Shown here piece after piece: positions 36,001 to 43,318 of a DNA stretch of 64,000 bases. The position numbers were made by a program, and so were the translations under genes. The notes under the pieces were generated by a model that saw only the letters and a program-made list of their open reading frames with translations, ran no database searches and was not told where the DNA came from. This stretch comes from Sipunculus nudus (taxonomy: Eukaryota > Annelida > Sipuncula > Golfingiida > Sipunculidae). The stretch's first letter is position 1. Each line of letters begins with the position of its first letter. Location: the NCBI GenBank assembly GCA_026874595.1, contig CM049309.1, forward strand, positions 70,042,926 to 70,106,925, given 5' to 3'.

Positions 36001-39000
36001 GATTTTTACATGAATTTGGAAACTACATGAAACAGCCCTGCTAGAAACAATATCTGAAACGAAGAGTATAAAGCATTTTTTTGGTACTGATCTTTGTACA
36101 GGGAGCTGGAAGTCACAAAACTGAGTAAAGCAGATTTTTTACAAATGCTCACAGCAGTTCTGTCTTTGGAGTTTTAACACAAAAGATGAGACCATTCCCC
36201 GGCCTGGCATATTTGACTTCTATGCAGGGCTACCCCAGTACTGGTTTATTACCTGGCAGGCTGTACCTTCAGGAATACTTTAACTGACAGTCTATGTGAC
36301 AAGTATGTCACAGCCTCCTTGGGAGCAACTGGTGTCAATGCTAGGGTTGGCTGGCCCAGGTGACAGGTTGCATGAGACATGAGAGACCTGGGACTCACTG
36401 GTAACAACACTCTACACCTTGTATCCAAAGGGAATGTACTTAACTGAGGAATAACAGCAGCACATAACCAGGACACCCAGCACACAAGTGACCCATGGAT
36501 CATAGACACTCTGCTTACCAGTTGGGTTTGTAAGGGAAAGTGCTATTTTTGCAACCAAGGTTGTATATGGGTTTATCAGCTGGGCCAGGTGGTGGAATAA
36601 AGATACGAATGTTATAAACTAGAAACTTAAAAATACCTATCAAAGAGTTTGTACTTGACAGCACATTTAACAAATTTCATCTGATCCATGAGTCTTATTA
36701 ACATCCCTTTGGATACAAACTTATAAAGAGACATGCAGCCTAGCAAAAGTGTCATTTTGCTCCTCAGATATAAGAGTCTATGGAAGGGATTCCAACATTC
36801 AGAACTGCACGGTAAATATTGATGGGGATTCAAATATTTATGTCATTGTTTAAAATACCTCACAGCCAACAATTACACTGTCATTTAAGACAGACCACAA
36901 CAAAACTATTAGGAATATTTCCATGTAGAAAAAGATTATGTTTTAGCTTAGCATACAGTTAAATCTCCCTGCAAGTTAGTTTAATTTCTAACAGCATGCA
37001 AGCATATCTCTAACATGGTTTATGTAATTGATAGACAAGTCATGTGAGAGATAAGAAATTATGATAGTTATCACAGAGATGGGAGTCACATTTTGGTTTG
37101 TACATGTTTTCATGTGTATTCTGTTTTGTTAATTCCTCATTTGCAAACTAATATTAAGATTAATGGCTGCTTCCAACTTAATCTTAACATTAGTTTGCAA
37201 ATGAGGGATTAACAAAACAGAATACATGTGAAAACATGTACCAGGGCTGCTTCCAATTTTACAGTAATGAGGATGAAATATGATATGGATGCACATTGCA
37301 ATGCAGTTCTCTGTATGACTTGTGTTTGTTTGAAATGATTTATTGACACAATACATAGTAAGTACATTCATGTGGTATCCTACCTAAGCACATAGGCCTA
37401 TATAAATATAAACATGTATCAATAGATTGAGCGCAAGCTACTTAAAGCTTATGAATTCTAAAGTGATAATTTTCTGATGCATGGCAGGAGGGGTGTGATG
37501 TTAATACGTTAAAACATCAATATGATTATTGAGTTTTCAATAACGTTTGCTACCGATTCGAATATTTCCTTGTTTGATTTGTCATCTATTTTTGGGTCTC
37601 AATAGTGTAGAACTATTAATGGGGTATCACTAGGTAAGTATGTTTTCCTAGTGGATTTATAGAGGTGGCATTGCAGTAGGTAGTGGTTGGGATCTTCTGA
37701 TGGGCAGCCACATTGACATTTTTTGGTGTTGCTAATATGTCTTGTGTACATGTGATAAATTATATCACAATATTACATTCTCATGCGTGCATGGATTATT
37801 TGTGATTTTCTGGTTCCTGAGTTGTAGTACCTAGGTGTTTTAGTTCTCAGAGCTGTTTTTTTTCAATTAGTAGTTTAATTAAGCACTTGTTAAGCAAGCT
37901 TTCATATCAAGATCCATTTGGTTCCATAATCTGATTGATTTTGGGAGAAAAGAGTTGAAATATAAATCAGTTCTTGCTTGTATTGGAGTTAGGTTGTGTA
38001 TTACAAATCTGGTTTCATATGTTACTATGTGGAGGTGGAAGAAGAATGTGTAGATACTGTGGACTTTCATTGTTATCATTTTATGTACAAGGAGGATTTG
38101 TTTGTTTTCTCTTCTCTTTTGGAGTTTTCCATCCTGATTCAAGATATAAGAGTTCATGTGATGTTCCTTTTACCCCTCCCGTTACTATTCTTGCAGCCGT
38201 CAGTTGTATTTTTTCAAGTGTCTGGTCTTGTTCCTGGTTACAGTTGCTCCATAAAATGTTTCCATATTCTAAGAGAGGACTGATATATGAAAAATATATA
38301 TTTTGTAAGGTTGTTCTATCTAGGAGATATTTTAACTTGCTTAAGATTAGAAGTTTGTTCATTGCTTTTGCTGCAATGTAGTTTATGTGTTCTTGCCACT
38401 TGCAATTATGGCTAAGGATGATTCCTAGATGCTTGTACATTTTGAGTCTAGTTATTTTTGTTTTATTTAGGTATAAGTCAGGGAGGTTTACAGGTGCTGT
38501 TTTCCTTGAAAAGAGTACCGATTCAGTTTTTCCTGCATTGAAAGTGACTAGCCACTTCCTTGACCATTGGTAAATCTTTTCAAGGTCAGCATTCAGTATC
38601 TGGGCTGCTCTGATGGGATCTTCTATGGCTTGGTATAACATTAGATCATCCGCAAAGAGATGAATATTACTTGTGAGTTTTTCTCCTATGTCGTTGATAA
38701 AGACTAAGAAGAGTAGGGGTCCTAGGATCGATCCTAGTGGTACCCCTGCCTGTAGGAATTTCCAATCCGACTTGTGTTATGACTCACAGCAGATTATCAA
38801 TCATATACAAATAACTACCAAGTGGGGTTTTCACTGTTTCATTAATTGCTACAAAGATCTAGATTTCATTTATTTGTATATTCCAATTAATTTTCATTTA
38901 CAGATGTAGAATGACTTCAAACCATGTGCTCTCCTTCTGCGGTAACACTATGGTCTTTTGTGGGATTTAACTGTGCTTGCAGCTTACAAATAAGAAATGG

Positions 39001-41788
39001 TATGACCAGGAAACCATACCAGAAGATCAAAAGGCCTCGATATACAGCATTCTTTAATGTATATACCCATTCAAGAAATCTGCAATCTATCATACACCCA
39101 TTTCTGTCAATGTTATGATTATGACTATGCTTAATACATTCTCACTGTACTGACATGGCTCATATGTCATCCATATTTTTACTGTTATGTTTTAAGTATT
39201 TATTTTAGGGCAGTCCTATTGGCCCCGGACTCATAGGGATGAGGGACGTAATGGCTGCCTAAAGGTCAATATGGAAGACAATACCGATGAAGCTAGTTAC
39301 AAATATTTTATTAATTAAATGACTACGCATATGTTATCAACACAACCAACTGTGTATAGTCACTCTCTTTTCATAAAGTTCTCAAGCAAAACATGTAACA
39401 GTGCACACTGGGGTGTTGTATCATTGAGGGTGAGGCTGAAATGAGCTTGCTGTGTTAAAATGTACAAGCCATATCACCCAAGCGCATTGATATGGCATGT
39501 CATATCATGTGCACCAAGGCATCAGGATACGGCCAGGTGATAACATGCTTGGGCAGTTCATAATTTCCAATATATTACTTTCTCGTGTCAATTAATTATA
39601 TAGTTTACCATTTCACATGGCAACCAGCCTATGTATGGTATTTTTCATATCTTAAAAGGTTTTCATTTATTTTCATAAAAATATTTATTTTGCCTCCTAC
39701 ATCCAATTAATGCTTTCCATATCAAAGAGCTAGGAGTCTGTCTATAGAAGTTGGCAAACTGCCAACTATAGGCCAGACAGAGTTATAACATGGCGGAATT
39801 GGCTCACAAAAGCATTATATATTTGTTATGAGAAGCCACGATAAATCTTCAAAGCCCAGACAGAAAAATTCCCTACCCGTTTTTTTTTTTCTGTGAGTTA
39901 TGTTGTCTTAAATGCCAGTTTATATTTATATATGATGTTTTATAGCATAAGCAAGATGATCATAGATTCTGATCTACTCAATGTATAGTGACTTGTGACT
40001 CCTGTTAATGAATTCCCCCGGCAATGCCAAACCAGTTATTACGCACAGATTACATTGGACAGTTAGACAGTAAGATTGTCAGAGATTCTCTTAAGTAATA
40101 GTTATATCAGTTATAGGTACATTACAGTTTCTGTTGTGATTTTTCCATTGTCGTCAAATTGCTACATTCTTGATGACTGATGTTCTTTCTACCTATGTTC
40201 AAATTTTTAAGGTGATAATTTGTAAACAGTTTGATAGAGAATGTACATTTGGCTGCCATTTTTATAGTTTTCTTCAATCTGAACTCTTTTTCAGCTGCCT
40301 GCATTAACATTTCAATCAGCAGCTTTAAAATTTGTTGGTTTTGCATGTGACCAATGATCTTGACTTTCTTCAGCGAGGTTTAAATGGTGTTAAAAATGTA
40401 TTTTAAAAATGGTTCTCACACCTGAAACTTCATAGATTACTTTAACTCTCAAAAACAGGTCCTTTGTTAATTTTTAATGCACTCACTACATGGGAGTGTA
40501 GTATTTTTGCAGTTTCCAAAGTTGACACATGCTCACTACAGGAGAAAAGTACACACAAGTCTTCATTTAATACCAGTGTTGTGCCAATTGATCTTTTTCA
40601 TCTATTATATAGGCTGCCTTTTTAAGGTATTAATCATAAATATAAAGTCATATATTTGGGAAAAATGTCATAAGTTGGTCAGAAACCTATAGAAGGTGGG
40701 GCACAATGATTCAACAACCTTGTATGATTTGCCCAGTATGAACACAGTTCTCAATGCCATATCAGCATGATTTGCCAAGTCTTTGCATGTATGATTAAAG
40801 ATACAGATACAAGTATGTCAGAGTTGTTTACAAGAGTGGCTGCAGGCCCCACAACAATGCAAATGTAACAACTAGAACAGATATAGGAAATAATTGACTC
40901 ATGATTGATAATCAGAAATATTTTTCTTACAACCATCAAACATGATTAAACAACAGATTTGTAACACTATTAATTGCAATATATGGGAATGGCCCAGCCA
41001 TTTTTAGGGGATAGGAGAGTATTTTACATGAATTACATATGCTTCACATTGGAAGCTCCCTGGTCTGTGCAACTAATGCATAGATGCTAAATGAGAGAAC
41101 TAATATTTACCTGGGCCAACCGACAGGGGTTATGTTTTTGGTTTTATTGGTTATTCTGTTAGCAACATTGCTCAAAATTTATTAACAGATTTTGATGATA
41201 ATGTATTTATAGTCGGGAGCAGCAATACAATGACCTCCAAGGACACTTTTCAATTATTTTAATTAAAAAGGTCTCATGAAAAACAAAGGTTTAATAAACA
41301 TTCCAGGGCACCAATTTTGATCACTATGTTCGGAGCAGGGTTTTTTTTTATCTCTGCAAAGAGGTTGTGATAATGTTTTTACAAGCTTTGATTTGTTTGT
41401 TTGCTTGATAGTTAGTTAGTTAGTTTGTCTGTTAGCAACATTTCTCAAAAAGTTATCAACAGATTTTGATGAAATTTTCAAGATAGCTTGGCAATGGTAC
41501 AATGAAGAACTGATTAAATTTTGGGAGTGATTCTGATCTGTAGTGACCATCTTGGTCCAGGAATTTTTTAAAGGAAAGTTGCTGCATTTTTGAAAATGCC
41601 ATATGGGGGTAATGAGCTGCACTCTCTGAGCACATTTCTAGTTTAACATGTAATACTTACACTATATGAGAGAGATCCAGTGTTTTTTCAGGCATGTCAG
41701 GAAACTGTGGAATGCGGTGGTTGGCTTTGCTCGGTTTGCAGCGGAATGACTTTCGAAGTGAATGGCCCAAGGATTTGGCTGGAGACTT
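7609..41788 (-). CDS. DTNA: Dystrobrevin, C-terminal half (ten exons; 5' end outside window)
   Basis: Coding parts, in order of translation: 41788-41661, 35147-35043, 34479-34374, 32198-32113, 24266-24056, 16946-16682, 13061-13014, 12511-12358, 11466-11307, 7752-7609 (1407 bases, 468 residues plus TAA). Every junction is GT-AG and all phases fit. The order matches dystrobrevin: an SPAK...H(S/A)L segment just after the ZZ finger, P-E-K-x-L-x-L-x-HIV, [16 protein letters not shown], then the paired coiled coil with [14 protein letters not shown] and [13 protein letters not shown], then a Ser/Pro linker and [20 protein letters not shown]. Dystrobrevin binds dystrophin through this coiled coil and syntrophins just before it, at the inner face of the membrane. 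The EF-hand-like and ZZ regions are missing from the window. Invertebrates usually have one dystrobrevin, so the vertebrate symbol is only nominal. Confidence 0.93.
8258..11117 (-). mobile_element. Helitron-like non-autonomous element with ~287-bp tandem core
   Basis: Read on the - strand it starts with TTGTATCCCC (plus 11117 downward), has a GTATCCC/GGGATAC hairpin, a CCGCCGC-rich patch, then a tandem core, and ends in a GGCCCCC...GTGCC hairpin followed by CTAG (8261-8258). The flanking bases are A before and T after, with no duplication. An A^T target with a 3' hairpin and CTRR end is the Helitron signature. The start TTGTATCC is shared with the element at 58393. The core has about seven units; 'gacagatggctcctgtg' variants recur near 8671, 8957, 9135, 9425, 9714, 9998 and 10281. 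About 225 bp at 8448-8672 recur directly at 10808-11032. No transposase gene is present. Confidence 0.72.
8671..10560. repeat. ~287-bp tandem core with clustered TGACCT half-sites
   Basis: Each unit has two halves. One carries 'tgtgaccttcacctttgacc' and the other 'TGACCTTGACCTTTGACCT', followed by 'catgaccccaaaatcaat'. One unit near 8957-9135 is shortened to ~178 bp. Chance ORFs of ~65-75 codons arise on both strands from the periodicity and are not genes. Confidence 0.9.
11307..11466 (-). CDS. DTNA: Dystrobrevin exon: acidic tyrosine repeat
   Basis: 160 bases, phase 2 in. It reads [36 protein letters not shown] and [17 protein letters not shown]. Asp/Glu-rich units of the form S-Y-[VI]-[RK]-T-D-D-E-S repeat twice with a related partial third. 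The unit is not one I know from vertebrate dystrobrevin. The donor AAG|GTCAGA is weak but leaves phase 0, which fits the next exon. The frame stays open past this donor to a TAG at 11199, so an intron-retained ending is possible. Confidence 0.82.
11467..12357 (-). other. Dystrobrevin intron
   Basis: 0.9 kb of AT-rich intron. I see no repeat array or coding segment in it. Confidence 0.7.
12358..12511 (-). CDS. DTNA: Dystrobrevin exon: C-terminal amphipathic helix
   Basis: 154 bases. It reads [20 protein letters not shown], then [18 protein letters not shown] and [13 protein letters not shown]. The E-L-x-x-x-Q-E-E-x-x-x-x-L-Q-E-E pattern predicts a helix, and its position corresponds to the vertebrate segment ENELQxEEYLKQKLQDE near the end of dystrobrevin. 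Acceptor CTCGCAG, donor GTGAGA, phase 2 out. Confidence 0.9.
12512..13013 (-). other. Dystrobrevin intron with AAT/ATT microsatellite
   Basis: 0.5 kb. It holds an (ATA/TAA)n-(ATT)n tract at about 12800-12856 whose two halves are complementary and could form a hairpin. Confidence 0.7.
13014..13061 (-). CDS. DTNA: Dystrobrevin small acidic exon
   Basis: Only 48 bases: [17 protein letters not shown] with split codons at both ends (phase 1 in, phase 1 out). Acceptor CACATAG, donor GTGAGA. Because both junctions have the same phase and the length is a multiple of three, this exon could be skipped without a frameshift, so it is a candidate cassette. The assignment rests on phase and splice sites. 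The acidic stretch occupies the place of the Glu-rich segment after LVKELNS in vertebrates. Confidence 0.8.
13560..15441 (+). mobile_element. Helitron-like tandem-core element, 5' end not recognised
   Basis: Units of ~280 bp, each of two ~140-bp halves, carry 'gactggtggcaccatctg', 'catatctcaggagtgg' and 'tctgaaatttggcatgtcc'. Copies begin near 13590, 13750, 14025, 14305, 14583, 14732 and 15017. The right end (15406-15441) has AGATACACAGTCACTTGT, then CGACTACCTGTATCCTAA, and is followed by T. This end is clearly related to that of the 58393-59736 element, which ends ...CGACTACCCGTATTCTAG. The units are also related. I could not find the TTGTATCC start, so it may be truncated. Confidence 0.65.
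16001..16037 (-). repeat. Solo 3' hairpin terminus of the AGCTCAG repeat family
   Basis: On the - strand it reads CTATAGCTCAGATGACT, then TATAGTCAGCTGAGCTAA: an inverted repeat whose arms are AGCTCAG(A)TGACT and AGTCAGCTGAGCT. The same terminus is present at 58218-58252 and, in part, at 60893-60912 on the + strand. Here it stands in inverse orientation without a tandem core. Confidence 0.7.
16682..16946 (-). CDS. DTNA: Dystrobrevin exon: Ser/Pro linker and conserved helix after the coiled coil
   Basis: 265 bases. The first half is rich in Ser, Pro, Gly and Arg ([19 protein letters not shown]...) and likely disordered. Then come the conserved pieces [18 protein letters not shown] and [18 protein letters not shown] with LVKELNS. 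In vertebrate dystrobrevin the same order occurs ([41 protein letters not shown]). It ends in phase 1 at a GTGAGC donor. Confidence 0.96.
17888..18110. repeat. Two-copy tandem duplication, ~112-bp unit
   Basis: The string 'attgtgttgaataaaata' occurs near 17891 and 18002. 'cagtgtctggaaaa', 'ctaaaccctgcaacatcatc' and 'tgtataatgtatg' follow in the same order in both copies, with only a few differences. The high identity suggests a recent event. Confidence 0.88.
23195..23530. repeat. Degenerate ~20-bp minisatellite
   Basis: Short units of the form 'caattacagacatctccc' recur with many substitutions. The ATTACAG core is like that of the 4860-5175 minisatellite, but the rest of the unit differs. 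Confidence 0.7.
23984..24043. repeat. (ATT)n microsatellite next to a splice donor
   Basis: About 19 nearly perfect ATT units, about a dozen bases from the GTAGGT donor (24055-24050) of the coiled-coil exon. On the transcribed strand this is (AAT)n at the very start of the intron. Confidence 0.95.
24056..24266 (-). CDS. DTNA: Dystrobrevin exon: core of the dystrophin-binding coiled coil
   Basis: 211 bases. It contains [56 protein letters not shown] and LEGLMKLLK. This is the best conserved block in the window and is nearly identical to vertebrate dystrobrevin and dystrophin helices H1/H2, which form the dystrophin-dystrobrevin heterodimer. Leucines follow heptad spacing. It ends in phase 0 at AAG|GTAGGT. 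An (AAT)n microsatellite begins about 12 bases into the following intron. Confidence 0.97.
26156..26428 (+). CDS. Unidentified short ORF inside the piggyBac-type element
   Basis: The first ATG at about 26157 is in a GC-rich patch (atcATGGCGGCG) and opens ~90 codons: [20 protein letters not shown]... then ...[16 protein letters not shown]. The frame is open upstream to 26072 without another ATG. I recognise no domain. It could be an N-terminal remnant of a transposase, a captured host 5' exon, or chance. The GC content differs strongly from the AT-rich right half of the element. Confidence 0.25.
   Translation: MAASVIVDNEKIAQLFLDSGRLMGKVFLINSMKMTASFIIDLEELTDLLREWANGDVTDRTARCRPSNRHAHVSHVSNSRRDELMKYIFD
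26880..27195. repeat. Two-copy ~160-bp tandem duplication with TGGTTGCCATGGCAACCA palindrome
   Basis: Both copies run 'aaagac.ta.gttaagag.ttga.gactta', '...gagaaattgtt', 'ctcacatttca.ttggttgcc', then a (TA)n tract and 'aaggatatc'. In the first copy TGGTTGCCATGGCAACCA (26994-27011) is a perfect 18-bp palindrome. In the second the last arm has one change (GGCAATCA). Confidence 0.85.
28786..28905. repeat. ~36-bp tandem repeat, 3-4 copies
   Basis: 'cctattttttcacagactg' and 'ctttggcaata' type units repeat three to four times with small changes. Confidence 0.8.
31900..32112. repeat. ~55-bp tandem array copying a splice-donor region
   Basis: Units on the - strand look like ATAG|GTAAGT, a T-rich stretch, then TATTCTTTATGGTAGA. 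They lie directly downstream of the real donor at 32112. Donor-like GTAAGT copies occur at 31989-31984 and 31942-31937; a third copy near 32075 has decayed to GTGTTT. Confidence 0.78.
32113..32198 (-). CDS. DTNA: Dystrobrevin exon: start of coiled coil
   Basis: 86 bases, phase 0 in, phase 2 out. It reads [20 protein letters not shown], then IAQLEAKNR with the last Arg codon split over the junction. The D-x-N-x-Q-R-x-L-I-A-x-L-E-x-K-N-R-E-I pattern matches the first dystrobrevin coiled-coil helix (H1). The donor is AATAG|GTAAGT. Copies of this donor with its flank are duplicated in the intron immediately downstream (see findings). Confidence 0.94.
32199..34373 (-). other. Dystrobrevin intron
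   Basis: 2.2 kb of AT-rich sequence. I see no repeat array, coding exon or structured element that I can support. Confidence 0.7.
34374..34479 (-). CDS. DTNA: Dystrobrevin exon: [16 protein letters not shown] (syntrophin-binding region)
   Basis: 106 bases, GC-rich relative to its introns. It contains [19 protein letters not shown] and [27 protein letters not shown] is a signature shared by dystrobrevins and lies in the helical segment implicated in syntrophin binding, just before the coiled coil. It ends in phase 0 at a GTAACT donor. Confidence 0.95.
34480..35042 (-). other. Dystrobrevin intron
   Basis: 0.56 kb, AT-rich, with nothing else recognised. Confidence 0.7.
35043..35147 (-). CDS. 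DTNA: Dystrobrevin exon: variable Ser/Pro linker
   Basis: 105 bases, phase 2 in and phase 2 out. It reads [18 protein letters not shown], then [16 protein letters not shown]. The sequence is low-complexity Ser/Pro/Asn, as expected for the poorly conserved segment between the PEK...HIV motif and the DEEHRL segment. The donor is GTCAGT, weaker than the GTAAGT used by the neighbouring exon. Identification rests on position and phase rather than on sequence. Confidence 0.85.
37100..37241. repeat. Large fold-back: 64-base arms, 14-base loop
   Basis: The left arm (37100-37163, starting gtacatgttttcatgt) and the right arm (37178-37241, ending gaaaacatgtac) are near-perfect reverse complements with only a handful of mismatches. 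The loop carries 'ggctgcttccaa', and 'ggctgcttccaa' also follows the right arm at about 37246-37257. Confidence 0.92.
37480..38780 (-). mobile_element. Jockey/CR1-like non-LTR retrotransposon, 5'-truncated and frameshifted
   Basis: On the - strand it begins within reverse transcriptase: SDWKF, then [20 protein letters not shown] and [11 protein letters not shown] (the catalytic pair is in FADD). An open 186-residue stretch follows (38641-38081) with [28 protein letters not shown] and [12 protein letters not shown]. The reading moves to another frame near 38140 ([18 protein letters not shown]...) and then to a Cys/His end with [18 protein letters not shown] (about 37730-37680). These are the thumb and C-terminal zinc-like segments of Jockey/CR1-group elements. 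The fingers domain and endonuclease are absent, so it is a dead 5'-truncated copy in the sense orientation of the host gene. Confidence 0.88.
38081..38763 (-). pseudogene. Reverse transcriptase fragment of the Jockey/CR1-like element
   Basis: The longest open part of the fragment. It contains RT blocks around [10 protein letters not shown] and FADD and the connecting thumb region, but not the upstream fingers motifs. In family terms it is the C-terminal third of the pol protein, unable to work alone. The Q of the usual GVPQGS is L here. Confidence 0.85.
41140..41620. repeat. Dispersed repeat, two partial copies
   Basis: 'ctgttagcaacattgctcaaaa.ttattaacagattttgatga' occurs near 41156-41200 and again near 41428-41474 ('ctgttagcaacatttctcaaaaagttatcaacagattttgatgaaatttt' in pieces). 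The second copy continues with 'gattaaattttgggagtgattctgatc'. I know this wording as a common dispersed repeat of invertebrate genomes, but no terminal structure is visible here. Confidence 0.55.
41661..41788 (-). CDS. DTNA: Dystrobrevin exon: post-ZZ SPAK segment
   Basis: 128 bases, acceptor TTTTCAG, donor GTAAGT. It reads [15 protein letters not shown], then a basic/Cys stretch, then [15 protein letters not shown]. In vertebrate dystrobrevins the same order (SPAKKL..., FPDxPEKPLxLxHIV) directly follows the ZZ zinc finger, so this is the first exon C-terminal to ZZ. It ends in phase 2. It is the most 5' exon recognisable here, and the intron upstream runs to the window edge or to an undetected small exon. 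Confidence 0.93.
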
Positions 41789-43260
41789 CTGAAAAGAATG
41801 TAAATCACCTTAACCAAAATTTGTAACCATAGAAACCAGATCTTTGTGAACAGAGGATGTAAATGCCAAATAATAAGTGATGACTAAATCAAAGTCCCTT
41901 GCATATGATTATTATATCTGTAATGCTGTCCAAACTATGTGCCTTATATCAGGCCTACCTTCTCATAATAGTGTCAACCAGTAGAGTTTTCCTTTTTTTT
42001 AATAATATAGAATAATATCATACAAATGGCGTGAAAATGAAATGAAAGAAAATGTTTGACCACAAAATTCATACCATAAATATTGTGTTCTGAACCCCCT
42101 GATTTTAATTTTTTTGGTATTGTAATCAAATATAAAAAATCACCTGTCATAGCTTTCATGAACACAGCAGTGTACACCATTCTATCCCTGTACATTCTAT
42201 TTAAACAATTCATTTTAACCTTTCATTATTTAATAGCTAGCTTCTTACTTTAGCATAAAACACATCTGAAATTGAACCCTTTCACAAATGTACAAATCTC
42301 AGAATATATTATGTTATTATCTAAGAGTAAGAACCTTTTAATTGTTTCTTGCCATTTCTTTTAACTTTGCATCAACTTGTGCGAGTAGTTCCTTTAATAG
42401 TTCTTGTATATCATGCTATAGCTTTGGCTAGTGCTTCAGAGCTTGAAATAAAGCTATCAGGCATATAGTCATAATAGTCACCTGAGATTAAGTGTTGTTT
42501 CTGATGCAGTAAATGAAGTTATTAACAAAGAATATTAAGACTACACTGGCACTGTTTAAGGTTCTGTTAGATCCTATACCCATGAACAGTTTTCCCCATA
42601 TTGTACCCACATGTCCTGTCTGTACTTAATATGTGGCTATTACCTCATACAAGACCATACATAATAAGGGGCGGATCCACACGGTTAAGGGTTGCGGTGG
42701 TTTAAACGCTCTAATGGAAAATTTTCCTGTTTTTGCTTTAATTGTTTAACCAAATGTATCATGGGTAACCCCATCCCTTCCACTACCCCACTTTGTAGGG
42801 GATATCAGTATCTTAGTGTTAATGGTAAATGTCTCCTTTACCAAAATTATGGATAAAACCCTAGTATAAAAATTATATGTTCCATCCACTTGGTCATCAT
42901 ATGTGCCTCGGTTATTACACTGTCAAAAAATATGGGGGTGATAAAACACTGAACAATGGTAGGGGTACCATGAGCTGCACTGTAATCCACACAAAATAAA
43001 CTAAGTTTATCTACCATGTCAGTAGCACCCATAACTGATGTTCCTACACATGGTACCGGCCTGTTTTGTACACATCATTGCAACATTTGGCACCCAGACT
43101 ATCCCAGGGAGAATGTTGGTGGTAATTACCATAAATATGCTAGAAATTACCATAATTACACACCCCAGCCTGACTGTGTTTTAACAGAGCTGAGTATACT
43201 GTAGAGAACAGGGTAATCAAGATGATTCTGGTATAGATTTATGTTTATATTCCAGGCCCG

Positions 43261-43263
<3 letters not shown>

Positions 43264-43316
<53 letters not shown>
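43264..43316. repeat. (TA)n microsatellite
   Basis: An uninterrupted TA dinucleotide run of about 53 bases. Confidence 0.98.

Positions 43317-43318
<2 letters not shown>

Larger units (their letters stand above)
35148..41660 (-). other. Dystrobrevin intron, 6.5 kb
   Basis: It holds a (TA)n tract just inside the intron (35177-35206), a large fold-back (37100-37241), a Jockey/CR1-like retrotransposon fragment (37480-38780) and a dispersed repeat near 41140-41620. A weak tRNA-like B-box occurs near 35780. The other parts are AT-rich with no gene seen. Confidence 0.7.
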
